From Macrostomum hystrix (lineage: Eukaryota > Platyhelminthes > Macrostomidae): a stretch of DNA of 64,000 nucleotides. Within the stretch, counting starts at the first letter, position 1. The number at the start of each line of letters is the position of its first letter. This document shows, one piece after another, positions 1 through 10,983 of this stretch. The DNA is taken from positions 9,549,001 to 9,613,000 of the forward strand of contig CATNEN010000007.1 in NCBI GenBank assembly GCA_950097015.1, written 5' to 3'. A model generated the notes under the pieces. That model was given only the letters and a program-made list of their open reading frames with translations. It did not search any database and was not told where the DNA came from. The translations under genes were made by a program, and so were the position numbers.

Positions 1-112
1 GGATGAAACTGACGGTGAGCTGCATGCTGAAATGCCCGACTGCTTTATCAAGGATGCACTTAAACGAAATTAAGTTTGCAATACCTTCGTTTACTATAAA
101 TATGAAAAATCC

Positions 113-425
113 CGCATCCCCTATCCCGCATCCCGCATCGCAAATCCCGCATTCCAAATCCCGCATCCCGCATCGCAAATCCCGCATTCCAAATCCCGCA
201 TCCCGTATCGCAAATCCCGCATTCCAAATCCCGCATCCCGCATCGCAAATCCCGCATTCCAAATCCCGCATCCCGCATCCCAAATCCCGCATCCCGCATC
301 GCAAATCCCGCATTCCAAATCCCGCATCCCGTATCGCAAATCCCGCATTCCAAATCCCGCATCCCGCATCCCAAATCCCGCATTCCAAATCCCACATCCC
401 GCATTCCGAATCCCGCATCCCGCAC
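113..425. repeat. Intronic minisatellite, about 21-bp C/A-rich units
   Basis: Tandem variants of CCCGCATCCCGCATCGCAAAT and CCCGCATTCCAAAT fill the stretch just upstream of the first visible DOCK exon, whose acceptor is at 481-482. The array is open in several frames on both strands, which explains the long repetitive ORFs here. None is a credible protein. Confidence 0.9.
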
Positions 426-482
426 CTCGAATTCGAAGTATTTCATCGGAAGTCTTCTCAATACTGAATTCCCTCGCCGCAG

Positions 483-3400
483 CTGCCGGCGAGCGCAAGG
501 CCGCGGATTCCCGATGGGTCGCCGAGGGTCACGTGAGCGCCCAGGCGGGACTGGCGGCCCTGCACGCCGTGTGTGTGTTCTGGCAGCACTTCCACCGCGA
601 CCTGCTCTCTGGAAGCAGCGAAGCTCCAGCTTTTAGGCGTGTTGTTAACGCCTACTTGCAGCTGCTGGACCTTCGTCAGTCCGAGCCGCTGCTCCGACAC
701 GCCTTCGCCTCGCTTCGCCTGTTCGTGTCCCGCTTCGCCTCCGTCCTATTCGCGCCCGGCTCCCCCAGCGCTTGCGTCCGCCAGCTCTGCGCCTGCGTCC
801 TGCGCTGCGGTGAGTCTCGCCAGGCCGGGGTGCGCCAGCTGTCTGCTGGCCTCCTTTTCCTCATGGCCAGGCAGAACCAGGCCGTCACCGGCTGCGTCGG
901 CCGCCTGCACTCGCAGGCCATGGTCGCTCTGGCCGGCCAGGCGGAGCGGCTCAGCGCCAGTCCGTCGCGACTGCGCCGCTTCGAGGCCTGCCTCCGGCTG
1001 CTGCGACGTCTAGCCGACGGTGGAGGTGGCGGCAGCGGCGACCTCGGCCGCCTCTGTGACTCACTGCTGGCCGTGCTGCGCACGACGGCGGCGTTCGCGC
1101 TGCATCGCGGCAATCCGGAGATGTGCGTGGACCTGCACTGGCGCCTGGCCGACTCCTACAGCCACACTCCCAGCCTGCGCCTCACCTACCTCAGGAACAT
1201 GGCCGAAAGGCACGCGGCCTCCGGGCACCTCAGCGAGGCCGCGTTCTGCGTATTGCACCAGGCGGCGCTCACCGCCGAGGTGCTGCGGGTTCGCGGTGAG
1301 CATCGAAAGTGGGATTGGGGATGTCAGAGTAGGGATTCCCCAGCTGGGATGGGATGTCAGAGTAGGGGGTATCCAGCTGGGATTGGGGATGTCAGAGTAG
1401 ATCCGTTATTGGATATGTTTTTCCAACTATTTTGTATAATTCTGGGATCAAATTTTTTCTGTTTCCCATTCACCAGGCGAGCACCCCAACGGCTACGAAG
1501 CTTTCGCCGGCCTCTCGCCGAACATAGAGCAGTTCGAGAAGCGCTTCGACAACGACTTGCCGCAGGAGGAGCGCGACGGCTGCAGCCCGGAGGGCCTTGC
1601 CGACCTCATCCAGCAGGCCGCGGACCTCCTGGCCAGGGCCGAGCGCTACGAGCTGGTGGCGCCTTGCCTGCGCCCGGCGTTGGCCTTCCATGAGGCGCGG
1701 CGCGACTACGCGCGCCAGGCCGCCCTGTACGAGCAGTGCGCCGCCGCCTGCAAGGCCGTTGGCGACACGCGCGGCAAGCGCTTCCTGGAATCCTTCTACC
1801 GCGTCGGCCTCTACGGAGACCTGTTCGAGGAGACGCAGGTGTTTGTTTACAAGGAGCCGGGCCTCACCCGCCTGGCCGAGCTGGCCGAGCGGCTGCGGAA
1901 CATATACGAGACCCGCTACGGCGCCGACAAGGTCACTATGCTCACGGACAGCGGGGAGGTGAGAGGCTGAGCACGGCTTTGTTGAGAAGTGCCAGATGGA
2001 AATGGTCTCTGCTTTTTAACATAACAAACTATGGGGAACTTAAGATGAGGTCTGCGGGTTTCGTGATTTTGGAGTTTGAATTTGTGAGCATCGAGTTGGG
2101 ATTTGTGTTTTTCGGCTTGGGATTTGTGAGTTTCGAGTTTGGATTTGTTTTTTTCGGGTTGGGATTTGGGAGTTTTAAATTAGGATTTGTGTTTTTCGGG
2201 TTGGAATTTGTAAGTTTCGAGTTGGGATTTTTTAGGTTCGAATTGGGATTTTCGAGTTCACTGCGATTGGTTAGCTGTTAGCTGCTCAGTTGGCTAAAGC
2301 CGCACAATGTGCATTGGTTATTGTACTCGCAAAGGTGGGAGGCAGGTAGCAGAGAGAGTGATAAACGGCCGCCAACCCCACTCACCCGTGAGGCCTAGAT
2401 TGACTAGATATTTTGCAGCCCCTTTAATTACTGGAACCAGCCGGTGGGCAGCCAGCTGCGAGCCTGTTGTTTTCAACAGTTTCTTTTTCGTCAATCGCGT
2501 AGTCGATATTCGAATGACTGAACGATAATTTTGCACACCCGATTCGACATTAACCCGTTGCCTCATTTATTTCGCTTTTCTTTTTAATCAAGGCTGAAAA
2601 TTTTAATTGCTCAATTGGGCCTTGGCGCTGTACCTGCTGCGAGCTGTGTGAGCAATTTTCTCATCTCTCATGATAATTCTGGCATTTCAGCTGCGTGCAC
2701 CTGGCACTCACATCTTTTCCGCCTAACTCTAATCCCATTTTTAATTGCATCTTCAATCCATTCTTGCAGTTTATGCCTTGTTGACTGTTCCAAGGGACAA
2801 GTGCTGCCGCATTTGTTAGTGGATTACTCTAAGTAGTATTGCGGAGAGGAGAGTGAGCAGATGGGTCGGGAGAGTGAAGAGAAACGTGGGGAAAGTGGGG
2901 AGAAGAGATGGTAGAAGAGAGGGGGATGGGGAGAAGAGATGGTAGAAGAGAGGGGGATGGGGAGAAGAGATGGTAGAAGAGAGGGGATGGAGAGAAGAGA
3001 GGGGAGATGCGCAGAAGAGTGAGGAGAAGAAAGGGGAGAAGTGAGGGAATAGTGGGGGAAAAGGGATCGGAGAGTGAGAGAAAGGAGCCGCAGAACCACC
3101 TGCGGTTCCTGGAGGTGCGCATGTGATGAATGAAATTCGCGGTCCTTCTCCGCCCAGGTGGACGCAAGCAAGCTGGAGGCGGGCCGGGCCTACGTGCAGA
3201 TCACCTTCGTGCAGGCCGAGACCAGCGAGGACGGCAGCTCGCGCCAGTTTGTCCTGGAGACGCCGTTCACGCGCAGTGGCGATCGGCACGGCAGCGTAGA
3301 GGACCAGTGGCGCCGGCGCACCCGCCTCACCGTCGAGGCCGCCTTCCCCACGGTGGTTAAGCGGCTGCGGGTGGTCCGTGTGGAGCACGAGGACCTCAGC

Positions 3401-5082
3401 CCGCTGGCTGTGGCCGTACTGGAGCTGCGCGCTGCCGCAGTCAAAATCCGTTCGGCTGCGGAGGCCGAGCCGCCCGACATGAAGCGGCTGCAGATGGTGC
3501 TGCAGGGCTGCCTGGCTACGCAGGTGAGCGGCCGCTGGAGCTGCGATTTTCATCCGACTCTGCTTGAGGGACTTTTTTAGATTTCGGAGTCTCTGATCTC
3601 AGAAGTGACTGCATGATTTAGGGCTGATTGATTTCTTAGTTTGGAGTGACAGATTCATAACTAAGGTGTGACTTTTCTTTGTTGTGAGTGACAGGTGCAT
3701 CAGTTGTGAGTGACAGGTGCATCAGTTGTGAGTGACAGGTGCATCAGTTGTGAGTGACAGGTGCATCAGTTGTGAGTGACAGGTTCATCAGTTGTGAGTG
3801 ACAGGTTCATCATCGTGAGTGCCAGGTGCATCAGCGTGAGTGACTGGTGCATCAGTTGTGAGTGCCAGGTTCATCATCGTGAGTGCCAGGTGCATCAGCG
3901 TGAGTGACAGGTGCATCAGTTGTGAGTGCTAGGTGCATCAGCGTGAGTGACAGGTGCATCAGTTGTGAGTGACAGGTTCATCATCGTGAGTGACAGGTGC
4001 ATCAGCGTGAGTGACAGGTGCATCAGTTGTGAGTGACAAATTCATCAGCGTGAGTGACAGGTGCATCAGTTGTGAGTGACAGGTGCATCAGCATGAGTGA
4101 CAGGTGCATCAGTTGTGAGTGCCAGGTTCATCAGCGTGAGTGACAGGTGCATCAGCGTGAGTGACAGGTGCATCAGTTGTGAGTGAAGGTTCATCATCGT
4201 GAGTGCCAGGTTCATCAACGTGAGTGACAGGTGCATCAGTTGTGAGTGACAGGTGCATCAGTTGTGAGTGACAGGTGCATCAGTTGTGAGTGCCAAGTTC
4301 ATCAGCGTGAGTGACAGGTGCATCAGTTGTGAGTGACAAATTCATCAGCGTGAGTGACAGGTGCATCAGTTGTGAGTGACAGGTTCATCATCGTGAGTGA
4401 CAGGTGCATCAGCGTGAGTGACAGGTGCATCAGTTGTGAGTGACAGATTCATCAGCGTGAGTGACAGGTGCATCAGTTGTGAGTGACAGATTCATCAGCG
4501 GGAGTGACAGGTGCATCAGTTGTGAGTGACAGGTTCATCAGCGTGAGTGACAGGTGCATCAGTTGTGAGTGACAGATTCATCAGCGGGAGTGACAGGTGC
4601 ATCAGTTGTGAGTGACAGGTTCATCAGCGTGAGTGACAGGTGCATCAGTTGTGAGTGCCAGGTTCATCAGCGTGAGTGACAGGTGCATCAGTTGTGAGTG
4701 CCAGGTTCATCATCGTGAGTGACAGGTTCATCAGTTGTGAGTGCCAGGTTCATCAGCGTGTGTGACAGGTGCAGCGGCCCTCCCGCAGGTGCACGCCGGC
4801 CCCATGGCCTACGCTCACGCCTTCCTGGCGCCGAATCGGCGAATCGCCTACACGGGCGACCGGCGGCTGCAGGAGCTGGAGCACGAGTTCACGGAGCTGC
4901 TGAGGGCCTGCAAGCTGGGCCTGCGAGTGAACAAGGCGCTGGTTCGCTCCGACCAGATGGAGTACCACCAGTGCCTGGTCAGCGGCTATGAGAAGCTGCG
5001 CGACCAGCTGCTGCTGAGGGACCCCGGCGACGACTGTCTGTCACTCAGCAGCCAGCTCAGCCAGCTGGACTCGCAGGCCTGA
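483..5082 (+). CDS. DOCK9-like: DOCK-D family (DOCK9/10/11-like) Rho GTPase exchange factor, C-terminal exons, 5' end outside the window
   Basis: This is the C-terminal part of a zizimin-type DOCK protein, a cytoplasmic exchange factor whose DHR2 domain activates CDC42 in known members. Four exons join in frame: 483-1295, 1477-1958, 3158-3523 and 4789-5082 (TGA), with donors GTGAGC, GTGAGA and GTGAGC and CAG acceptors. Exon 1 carries the pre-DHR2 helices and the start of DHR2 (MCVDLHWRLADSY, then LSEAAFC). Exon 2 has lobe A and B features (AERYELVAPC, QVFVYKEPGLTRLAELAERL). Exon 3 has the core GEF segment (FVLETPFTRSGDRHG, MKRLQMVLQG). Exon 4 opens with VHAGPMAYAHAFL, matching the VNAGPLAYARAFL segment of the vertebrate D subfamily and separating it from DOCK6/7/8. 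The remaining N-terminal exons (PH and DHR1 domains in the family) would lie to the left. Reading across the last two junctions is phase 0. Confidence 0.9.
1310..1402. repeat. Short tandem repeat in DOCK intron 1
   Basis: About three degenerate copies of a roughly 35-bp unit (GATGTCAGAGTAGGG followed by CCAGCTGGGAT) occupy most of the 181-bp intron 1296-1476. The unit contains a CCCCAG or TCCAG acceptor-like string. Confidence 0.75.
2040..2262. repeat. T/G-rich minisatellite in DOCK intron 2
   Basis: Degenerate 20-22 bp units of the form TTGGGATTTGTGTTTTTCGG or TTGGGATTTGTGAGTTTCGA repeat about ten times in the first part of intron 1959-3157. Nothing gene-like is seen in the rest of that intron between 2262 and 2830. 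Confidence 0.8.
2845..3085. repeat. Purine-rich (GA) minisatellite at the 3' end of DOCK intron 2
   Basis: Tandem GAGAAGAGATGGTAGAAGAG-type units are almost pure purine on the + strand and lie about 70 bp upstream of the acceptor at 3156-3157. A purine run here is unusual, because pyrimidines are expected upstream of an acceptor. A short pyrimidine tract (CCTTCTCCGCCCAG) follows. Confidence 0.85.
3690..4770. repeat. 21-22 bp minisatellite filling DOCK intron 3
   Basis: About 50 copies of GTGAGTGACAGGTGCATCAG(TT or C) run almost to the acceptor of the last exon at 4787-4788. Every unit holds a consensus-like donor GTGAGT. Most hold CAGGTGCA, identical to the true junction CAG|GTGCA of the following exon. 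Variants (CATCATCG, GACAAATTC, GCCAGG) alternate in a higher-order pattern. Confidence 0.95.
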
Positions 5083-6904
5083 GAAGTTCCGCTTGCAAAT
5101 GCAGAGTCAATATTCAAATTTTCCAATAGGCTCGCAATGTTTTAGCAAACGGAACTGCTACGGAACTGCTACCTGTCACTCGTACTAGCGCCGTTGACTT
5201 TTATTTTTATATTCTAGCCTAGCAGCAACTAGTTCGGCTAATAAGATGACGAGGCATTAAAAAATCTCACTAAGAATATAGTTACTCCTGCCAATTTATT
5301 TTTTAGTATGAACTGATATGCTTGGTAAGTTCCTGCTGCCAAACAAATAGGTTGCTCATCTAAGAAGGCGCCGAGGAATCTGTTTATTTAAACGAAGGCA
5401 TAGTTACTCCGCCCTAGTAGAAGCTTTAAAAGGCGCTGCCACCGTCACTAACCAAAGCCAGCGATGGTCCCCAGAATTTTTTCTGCTCCCCAAGCCGACA
5501 AATATCCCAGTCAAGTTTTTTAAATTCCTTTTTTATGAAAGCTCATTTTCTACCAGCTTCAGCATAATTTTAATGGATGATATATTTGAAACTGTACTAA
5601 CCAGCTCACTATTGTTATGATTATTTGGCAATATGATGCGTCACTTTGTCATGTACTTTTGGCGAGAAACGAACTGCCCAACCCCCAATAGACTTTTGTT
5701 TACCAAAGAGCCAATTCTTATTTCACCATATTTGTTCAGCTTGAGCACTGTGCTCAAACTCCAGCATGCCTGCTCACGACCTGATTTTCAGTACAATCAT
5801 TTACTTCTATCTGCGTAACCGCGTGATTCCAGTGGAGCCTTCTCAGTACCGCATGTACTGCTTACATACCATCTGATCTGCACTCCACAGTTTGCTGTGC
5901 ACTGCACACTGTGCAGCCGACTGTAGCTGATGAGTTTGCTGTGCACTGCACACTGTGCAGCAGCTACTCAGCTGCTTGTGAGAGTTGTGAGCCAGCAGGC
6001 AGTCAGAAATAGTTTTTCTATCAACCGCCGAGTAGGGCCCGCGGCCCCAGTTGCCAGTTTATTTTTTCCGCTCTGCCATTTCGCCCTGTGATTTTCTGTT
6101 CGCCCCAGGCCTGCCCGCTGCTGTGAAATTCCGCCGCATTAAAGAGGCCGTATCGGTGCTAAGTCCCAATATCCGTAATGCTGATGACGCGCGCACATTC
6201 AGTATACATTAGTATATTATATATCTATATATATGCAAGGCGCTCCTGATATTCATTATTTAAAGCGAACACCTGACAAAAAACCTTCGCAGTCTTTGCT
6301 AAATTTCGGAAATGAATATTTTTTCTTAGAATTCCGCGCTGAGCTCTGGCGCGTAATTTGGCACGCCTTGGGTCTTCTGAAGTCAATCAGCCCGTGACCT
6401 GCTCGGCAGCCCGTGAGCCCCGGGGGCAGGAGGGGGCTATTCCTGGCTGCGGAAACACACCGAGGTCTCCCAGCTTTGGCAGCCGACCTGCGGCTGACTG
6501 AGATTTAAGCAAATCTTTCGAAATTTGAAAAGCTGTGAAAAATTGGCCGCTGCAACTGATGGTCTCCGAAGAGCTGGACCGGATTATTCCCAGGCGCTGG
6601 CTAATCCGCTTGCTGGGATTGCCCCAATGAGCTGATAGTTGCTGACCTGCCGTAATGGCCAGCCATTTTGTGCAGTTAATTGCTAATCACCGGGAAGGCT
6701 CTCCTCTTGCACTCGGAGAGAACTCGGCCGGCGTGAAATCTGAGCACACTGAGCAGTAGACTGTTTAAAGTAAGCATTTGCTGCAGTAAATCACTGCCAA
6801 ATTGCTGATTTGTGCAGCAAACTCTGATGAAGCAGAAGGGGTTTGGCTAAGTGGCTTGTCAGGGTGCGTTCGAAATGGTTTTACTGCGTTTCCCCGTGTT
6901 GGCA
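5083..6904. other. Intergenic stretch downstream of DOCK
   Basis: No credible gene was seen. The only structured item is a pair of near-identical 28-bp copies at 5889-5916 and 5933-5960 (core CTGTGCACTGCACACTGTGC, itself able to fold). The rest is ordinary AT-rich spacer and presumably includes the DOCK 3' UTR. Confidence 0.6.
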
Positions 6905-7187
6905 CTGGCACGTCATTTGGTGGCACGGGACCTGCAGCCACCGGGTAGGCACTTCTGCCCATTCTGCTGACTCACACTCACTCATTAGTAGGATCTACAC
7001 CTGCCTTTCCGATCGTCGGGCAATGTACACTTCAACTGTGCCTCTATGGCGTGAATTGCCCAACAAGCCTCAAGCCTTCTTTTCGCGGCTGTGCCCCAAA
7101 TGAATGTGGCCTCGCCGCGGAATCGAGCTCAGTGACCTTGGTACGAGAGGCAAACGCGTTTAGACCGCTCTGCCACTCACCCCCTCA
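6905..7187 (-). mobile_element. tRNA-headed SINE, family A, copy 1
   Basis: On the minus strand the element starts with GGTGAGTGGCAGAGCGGT, a pol III A-box-like block. A tRNA-like B-box GCTCGATTCC follows, then GGCGAGGCCACAT and a body containing GAAGGCTTG, a GTGTACA block and GTCAGCAGAATGGGCAGAA. The same ordered blocks recur at 13522-13797, 20827-21130 and 62845-63095. The head resembles a class II (Leu/Ser) tRNA. Confidence 0.75.
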
Positions 7188-7246
7188 AAATGCTTCCTTT
7201 TCTAGATTAACTAACGTCTCTCATTGACAATAACAACAACAAGCGA

Positions 7247-7643
7247 AACGTGCCTCGCAACTCGACAAATGCTCTGCCCAGTTAGACTGCCCAGAGAACG
7301 CTAGGCTCAAAACCATCTATATTGACACCATCACGAAGGTGCAGTACGACGCGGAGCCGCGCGGGTTCTGTTGGCGCAGCTCCGGACCGGACAATGCAAA
7401 AAGACCGACTACTGGCGCGAAAAGGTGAAGCTGGAGCACAGATCTGGAGCCCAGGGCGAAGATTTGGAAGGACCACTGGTCCGCCTGCCCGAGATCGGAC
7501 GCCGTCAATGAAATTGAGAGCCTCAGAGATGAGCGGAAGGTGGAGCAGTTCCTGCGGCGGTGCCATCCCGAGTGACTCCGATGCTAGGAACGCTATCTTC
7601 GAAGATACACACACACACAACAGCAGCAACAACAACAGCAAAG
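7247..7643 (+). mobile_element. 5'-truncated tail of a non-LTR retrotransposon (first copy)
   Basis: The reading frame just upstream of the TGA at 7574 gives KDHWSACPRSDAVNEIESL and then DERKVEQFLRRCHPE. This aligns with the end of the next element's protein (KDHWMTCSRWDS, then DEPKVLKFLQLAHPRWLS). It is the last tens of codons of a related but diverged element. It ends like its neighbour, with CGAAGATACACACACACA followed by CAACAGCAGCAACAACAAC at 7599-7643. At least one upstream stop marks it as dead. Confidence 0.7.
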
Positions 7644-7644
7644 G

Positions 7645-10170
7645 AAAGGAAAGGAAACCATGAAGCGAGGACGGATGAGGAAAAGGCGGCTGTGTTCGTG
7701 AAAATTTACGCAGGAAGCAGCAAGGTCAAGATTGAGAAAGAGGACAGGAAGCTCCGAGCCCAGGTGGCGAAAGGACTCCGTGAGTACAATGAAGCTGCTG
7801 ACTTCGGGGTGCCGTTCGTCATGGAAGAGCTCACGGACGCGCTAGAGCAAATGGCCTCGGATAAAAAGGGCGGAGTCGATGACATTGAGGTGTGTTTTCT
7901 AAAAAATCTGCCGGACCGGTGTTTGGAAAGATGGCTCAATTTATTCAATAGAAGCTGGGAGGAGCATCTCTGCCCCGGTTCGTGGAAGAAGGCAGAGATA
8001 ATCCCGCTTTTGAAATCCGGAAAAGATCCGAAGAAACGGGAGTCGTACCGCCCAATCAGCCTCACATCGGCCTGTGCGAAGCTGATGGAGCGCATGGTGA
8101 CGAACCGCCTCTATTTCTGGATGGAAGAGAACAAGATCATTAAGAGCTGGCAGGCGGGCTTTCAGAGAGGCCGCAGCACCGAGGAACAAGTTTTTCGGCT
8201 TGTCCAGGACATCCAAGACGGATGGGAGGCGAAAAAGCCCCTCAAGACCATCGCCATAACCCTGGACTGCTCTAAAGCGTACGAGAGAGTCTGGAGAGTC
8301 AAACTGATCAACAGGATGATGGAGGAAAGAGCTCCGGCGCACCTGGTTAAATGGTTTGCCAGCTTTCTTGAGGGTCGTCAGGCAAGAGTTAGAGTCGGAG
8401 ACGGTCGCAGTAAATGGAGGAGGTTCCAGGAGGGCCTCCCCCAGGGAGCGGTGAGCTCGCCGGCCCTGTTCCTTCTGTATGCCAACGGCTGGAAGGACCT
8501 CGTGGAAGAAGGCGTGGAATATGGAGGATTCGCTGACGATCTAGCTATCTGGACGTCGGATCAGACCGCTGAAGGCGCCCGTGACCGCATGCAGCGAGCG
8601 CTCAACAAGATCGAGCGCTGGGCTCGCGACCTTAAGATCGAACTAAGTCCTCAAAAGTGCGAAGCATGCGTTTTTAGCAGAGCGCCGAAGGATAAGGCCT
8701 TAGACATCGGCCTGAGCATCGCGGGCCACCCCATCGCCACGGTCAGGAAGCTGAAATACCTTGGTATCACCATCGATGGAGGTCTGACATTCACCGAGCA
8801 TACCGACCAGGTGGTCCAAAAGATAAAGCGCAGAGCGCGAGCGATCCCGGTCCTGGCGAATACCAGCTGGGGGTGGAGGACGGCAGATCTGCTGCTGGTG
8901 TACAAGAGCATCGTGGAAAGCTGTGTCTGGTATGGAGCACCGGCGTGGCTCCCCTGGCTGTCTAGCTCAAATTTTGATAGGCTCGAACGGACCCAAAGGG
9001 ATTGTCTCAGAGCGGCGGCTGGACTGGTGCGCTCCACGACGATCGAGGCGGTGTACCTGGAGACCGGAGTCGAACCTATCAGGGATCAAGCCAGGAGGAG
9101 AGCGCTGATCGCGTGGTAAAAAGCCTGTCGAGCCCCTGTGGGCGACCCGCTTAGGAGCTGCAGTGAAAAACATGTTACAAGGCGCCTCGCCGCGAATAAA
9201 GGCTGGAGGGAACAGGCCAGAGGAGCTTGCCTGGAATGGTCTCAACATCCTCGTGAAGGTTATATCCGGAAGAGACATCCGCCCTGGAAAAGGTTGCAGA
9301 GAGACGGAGTTGTGATCTCCACGGAGCTGATCAGAGGTGGTAAGAAGGGGGATGAAAACCTCTTGTAAGAAGCAGAAGCTACCATCGAGGCTTGCGGTGT
9401 CTTCGAAATGCGGCTGTTCACTGACGGTTCAGTGGGCGAGGGGCAGCAAAATGGAGGAGCGGCGTGTGTGGCCTTCACGGATAACGCCAGAGAAGTCCGT
9501 AGAGCGGCGGCGGGTAAGTTCTGCAGTTCGCTGGTGGCGGAAGAAGTGGCGTTGGTTTTAGCGCTGTATATTATCGAGGAAAAAAAGCCCCGCAGTGCTC
9601 TTATCTGCACGGACAGCAAGTCCGCGCTGCTTAAACTCAGAGGCGAAAAGACGCCCCTGTCGGCCAGAATGTATAACACCATCGGGAGGCTGCGGATCCC
9701 GAGTCATATCGGTATCCAAGGTAACGAAGAGGCTGACCAGGAGGCAAAGGCGGCTGGAGGGATGTGCCAGGACCACACGGCCATGGACTGGAGTTGCGTC
9801 AAGAGGCAGATTCTCAAGAGAGGTGTCAGCTCGACCTGTGAAGACAAGAGACTGGAGGCCGTGTTTGGTGAAAAGAGGATTCTGTGCTCTTTAAACCGTA
9901 AAACAGAGGTGTTGATGGCTCAACTGTGTTGTGGGCACTGCAAGCATACCATCTATTGGAGGCAGAAGGTGGGCCTGGACCCAGCCGGAAATTGCTCTTT
10001 TTGCGACGAAGAAGAATCGAAAGACCACTGGATGACGTGTAGTAGATGGGACTCTATCATGATTCGGTGTGGAGTGGAAGGAATAAGATCGCTTCAAGAC
10101 GAGCCCAAGGTTTTAAAATTCCTTCAGCTGGCCCACCCACGGTGGCTCAGCTAAATGGTTTCCTGGCCGA
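7645..10170 (+). mobile_element. Non-LTR (LINE) retrotransposon with reverse transcriptase and RNase H, 5'-truncated and inactivated
   Basis: One frame carries an RT domain from about 7800 to 9116. Motifs seen are SYRPISLTSACAKLMERM, the finger/palm segment LDCSKAYERVW, GLPQGAVSSPALF and the catalytic GFADDLAIW. Further on in the same frame, from 9408, an RNase H domain shows FTDGSVG, ICTDSKSALL and IPSHIGIQGNEEAD. A C-terminal CSFCDEEESKDHWMTC zinc knuckle ends at the TAA at 10152-10154. Two in-frame stops (TAA at 9117 and 9366) separate the domains, and the RNase H core looks shortened before IPSH. No endonuclease or ORF1 is present, because the copy starts inside the RT ORF. An RNase H after RT points to the R1/I/LOA group. 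It would have copied itself by target-primed reverse transcription. Confidence 0.88.
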
Positions 10171-10983
10171 AGACACACACACAACAACAGCAACAACAAC
10201 AGCAACTACAACAACAGCAACTACAACAGCAGCAACAACAACAGCAACTACAACAACAGCAACTACAACAACAGCAACTACAACAGCAACTACAACAACA
10301 GCAACTACAACAACAGCAACTACAACAACAGCAACTACAACAACAGCAACTACAACAACAGCAACTACAACAACAGCAACTACAACAACAGCAACTACAA
10401 CAACAGCAACTACAACAACAGCAACTACAACAACAGCAACTACAACAGCAACTACAACAACAGCAACTACAACAGCAACTACAACAGCAACTACAACAAC
10501 AGCAACTACAACAGCAACTACAACAACAGCAACTACAACAACAGCAACTACAACAACAGCAACTACAACAACAGCAACTACAACAACAGCAACTACAACA
10601 GCAGCAACAACAACAGCAACTACAACAACAGCAACTACAACAACAGCAACTACAACAGCAGCAACAACAACAGCAACTACAACAGCAGCAACAACAACAG
10701 CAACTACAACAACAGCAACAACAACAGCAACTACAACAACAGCAACTACAACAACAGCAACTACAACAGCAACTACAACAACAGCAACTACAACAACAGC
10801 AACTACAACAACAGCAACTACAACAACAGCAACTACAACAGCAGCAACAACAACAGCAACTACAACAACAGCAACTACAACAGCAACTACAACAACAGCA
10901 ACTACAACAGCAACTACAACAACAGCAACAACAACAGCAACTACAACAACAGCAACTACAACAACAGCAACTACAACAACAGG
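10171..10983. repeat. CAA/CAG/CTA-rich tail, mainly 15-bp CAACAACAGCAACTA units
   Basis: About 0.8 kb of near-perfect 12- and 15-bp units follows the LINE stop codon and its ACACACACAAC leader. The earlier LINE fragment ends in a short version of the same motif (7609-7643), so this is most simply the element's own 3' tail, expanded. All six frames are nearly open (Gln/Leu, Thr/Ala, Val, Cys/Ser repeats). I read none as protein. Confidence 0.9.

Noticed and set aside
1296-1476. Continuation of the DOCK ORF through 1296-1476
   Set aside because: This stretch is a repeat-filled intron. Splicing 1295 to 1477 restores the DOCK sequence GEHPNGYEAFAGLSPNIEQF.
3690-4770. Regular repeat resembling a CRISPR array
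   Set aside because: The units are head-to-tail without unique spacers, inside an intron of an animal gene.
7282-7641. Antisense ORF over the first LINE fragment
   Set aside because: It is a shadow of the retrotransposon tail on the other strand.
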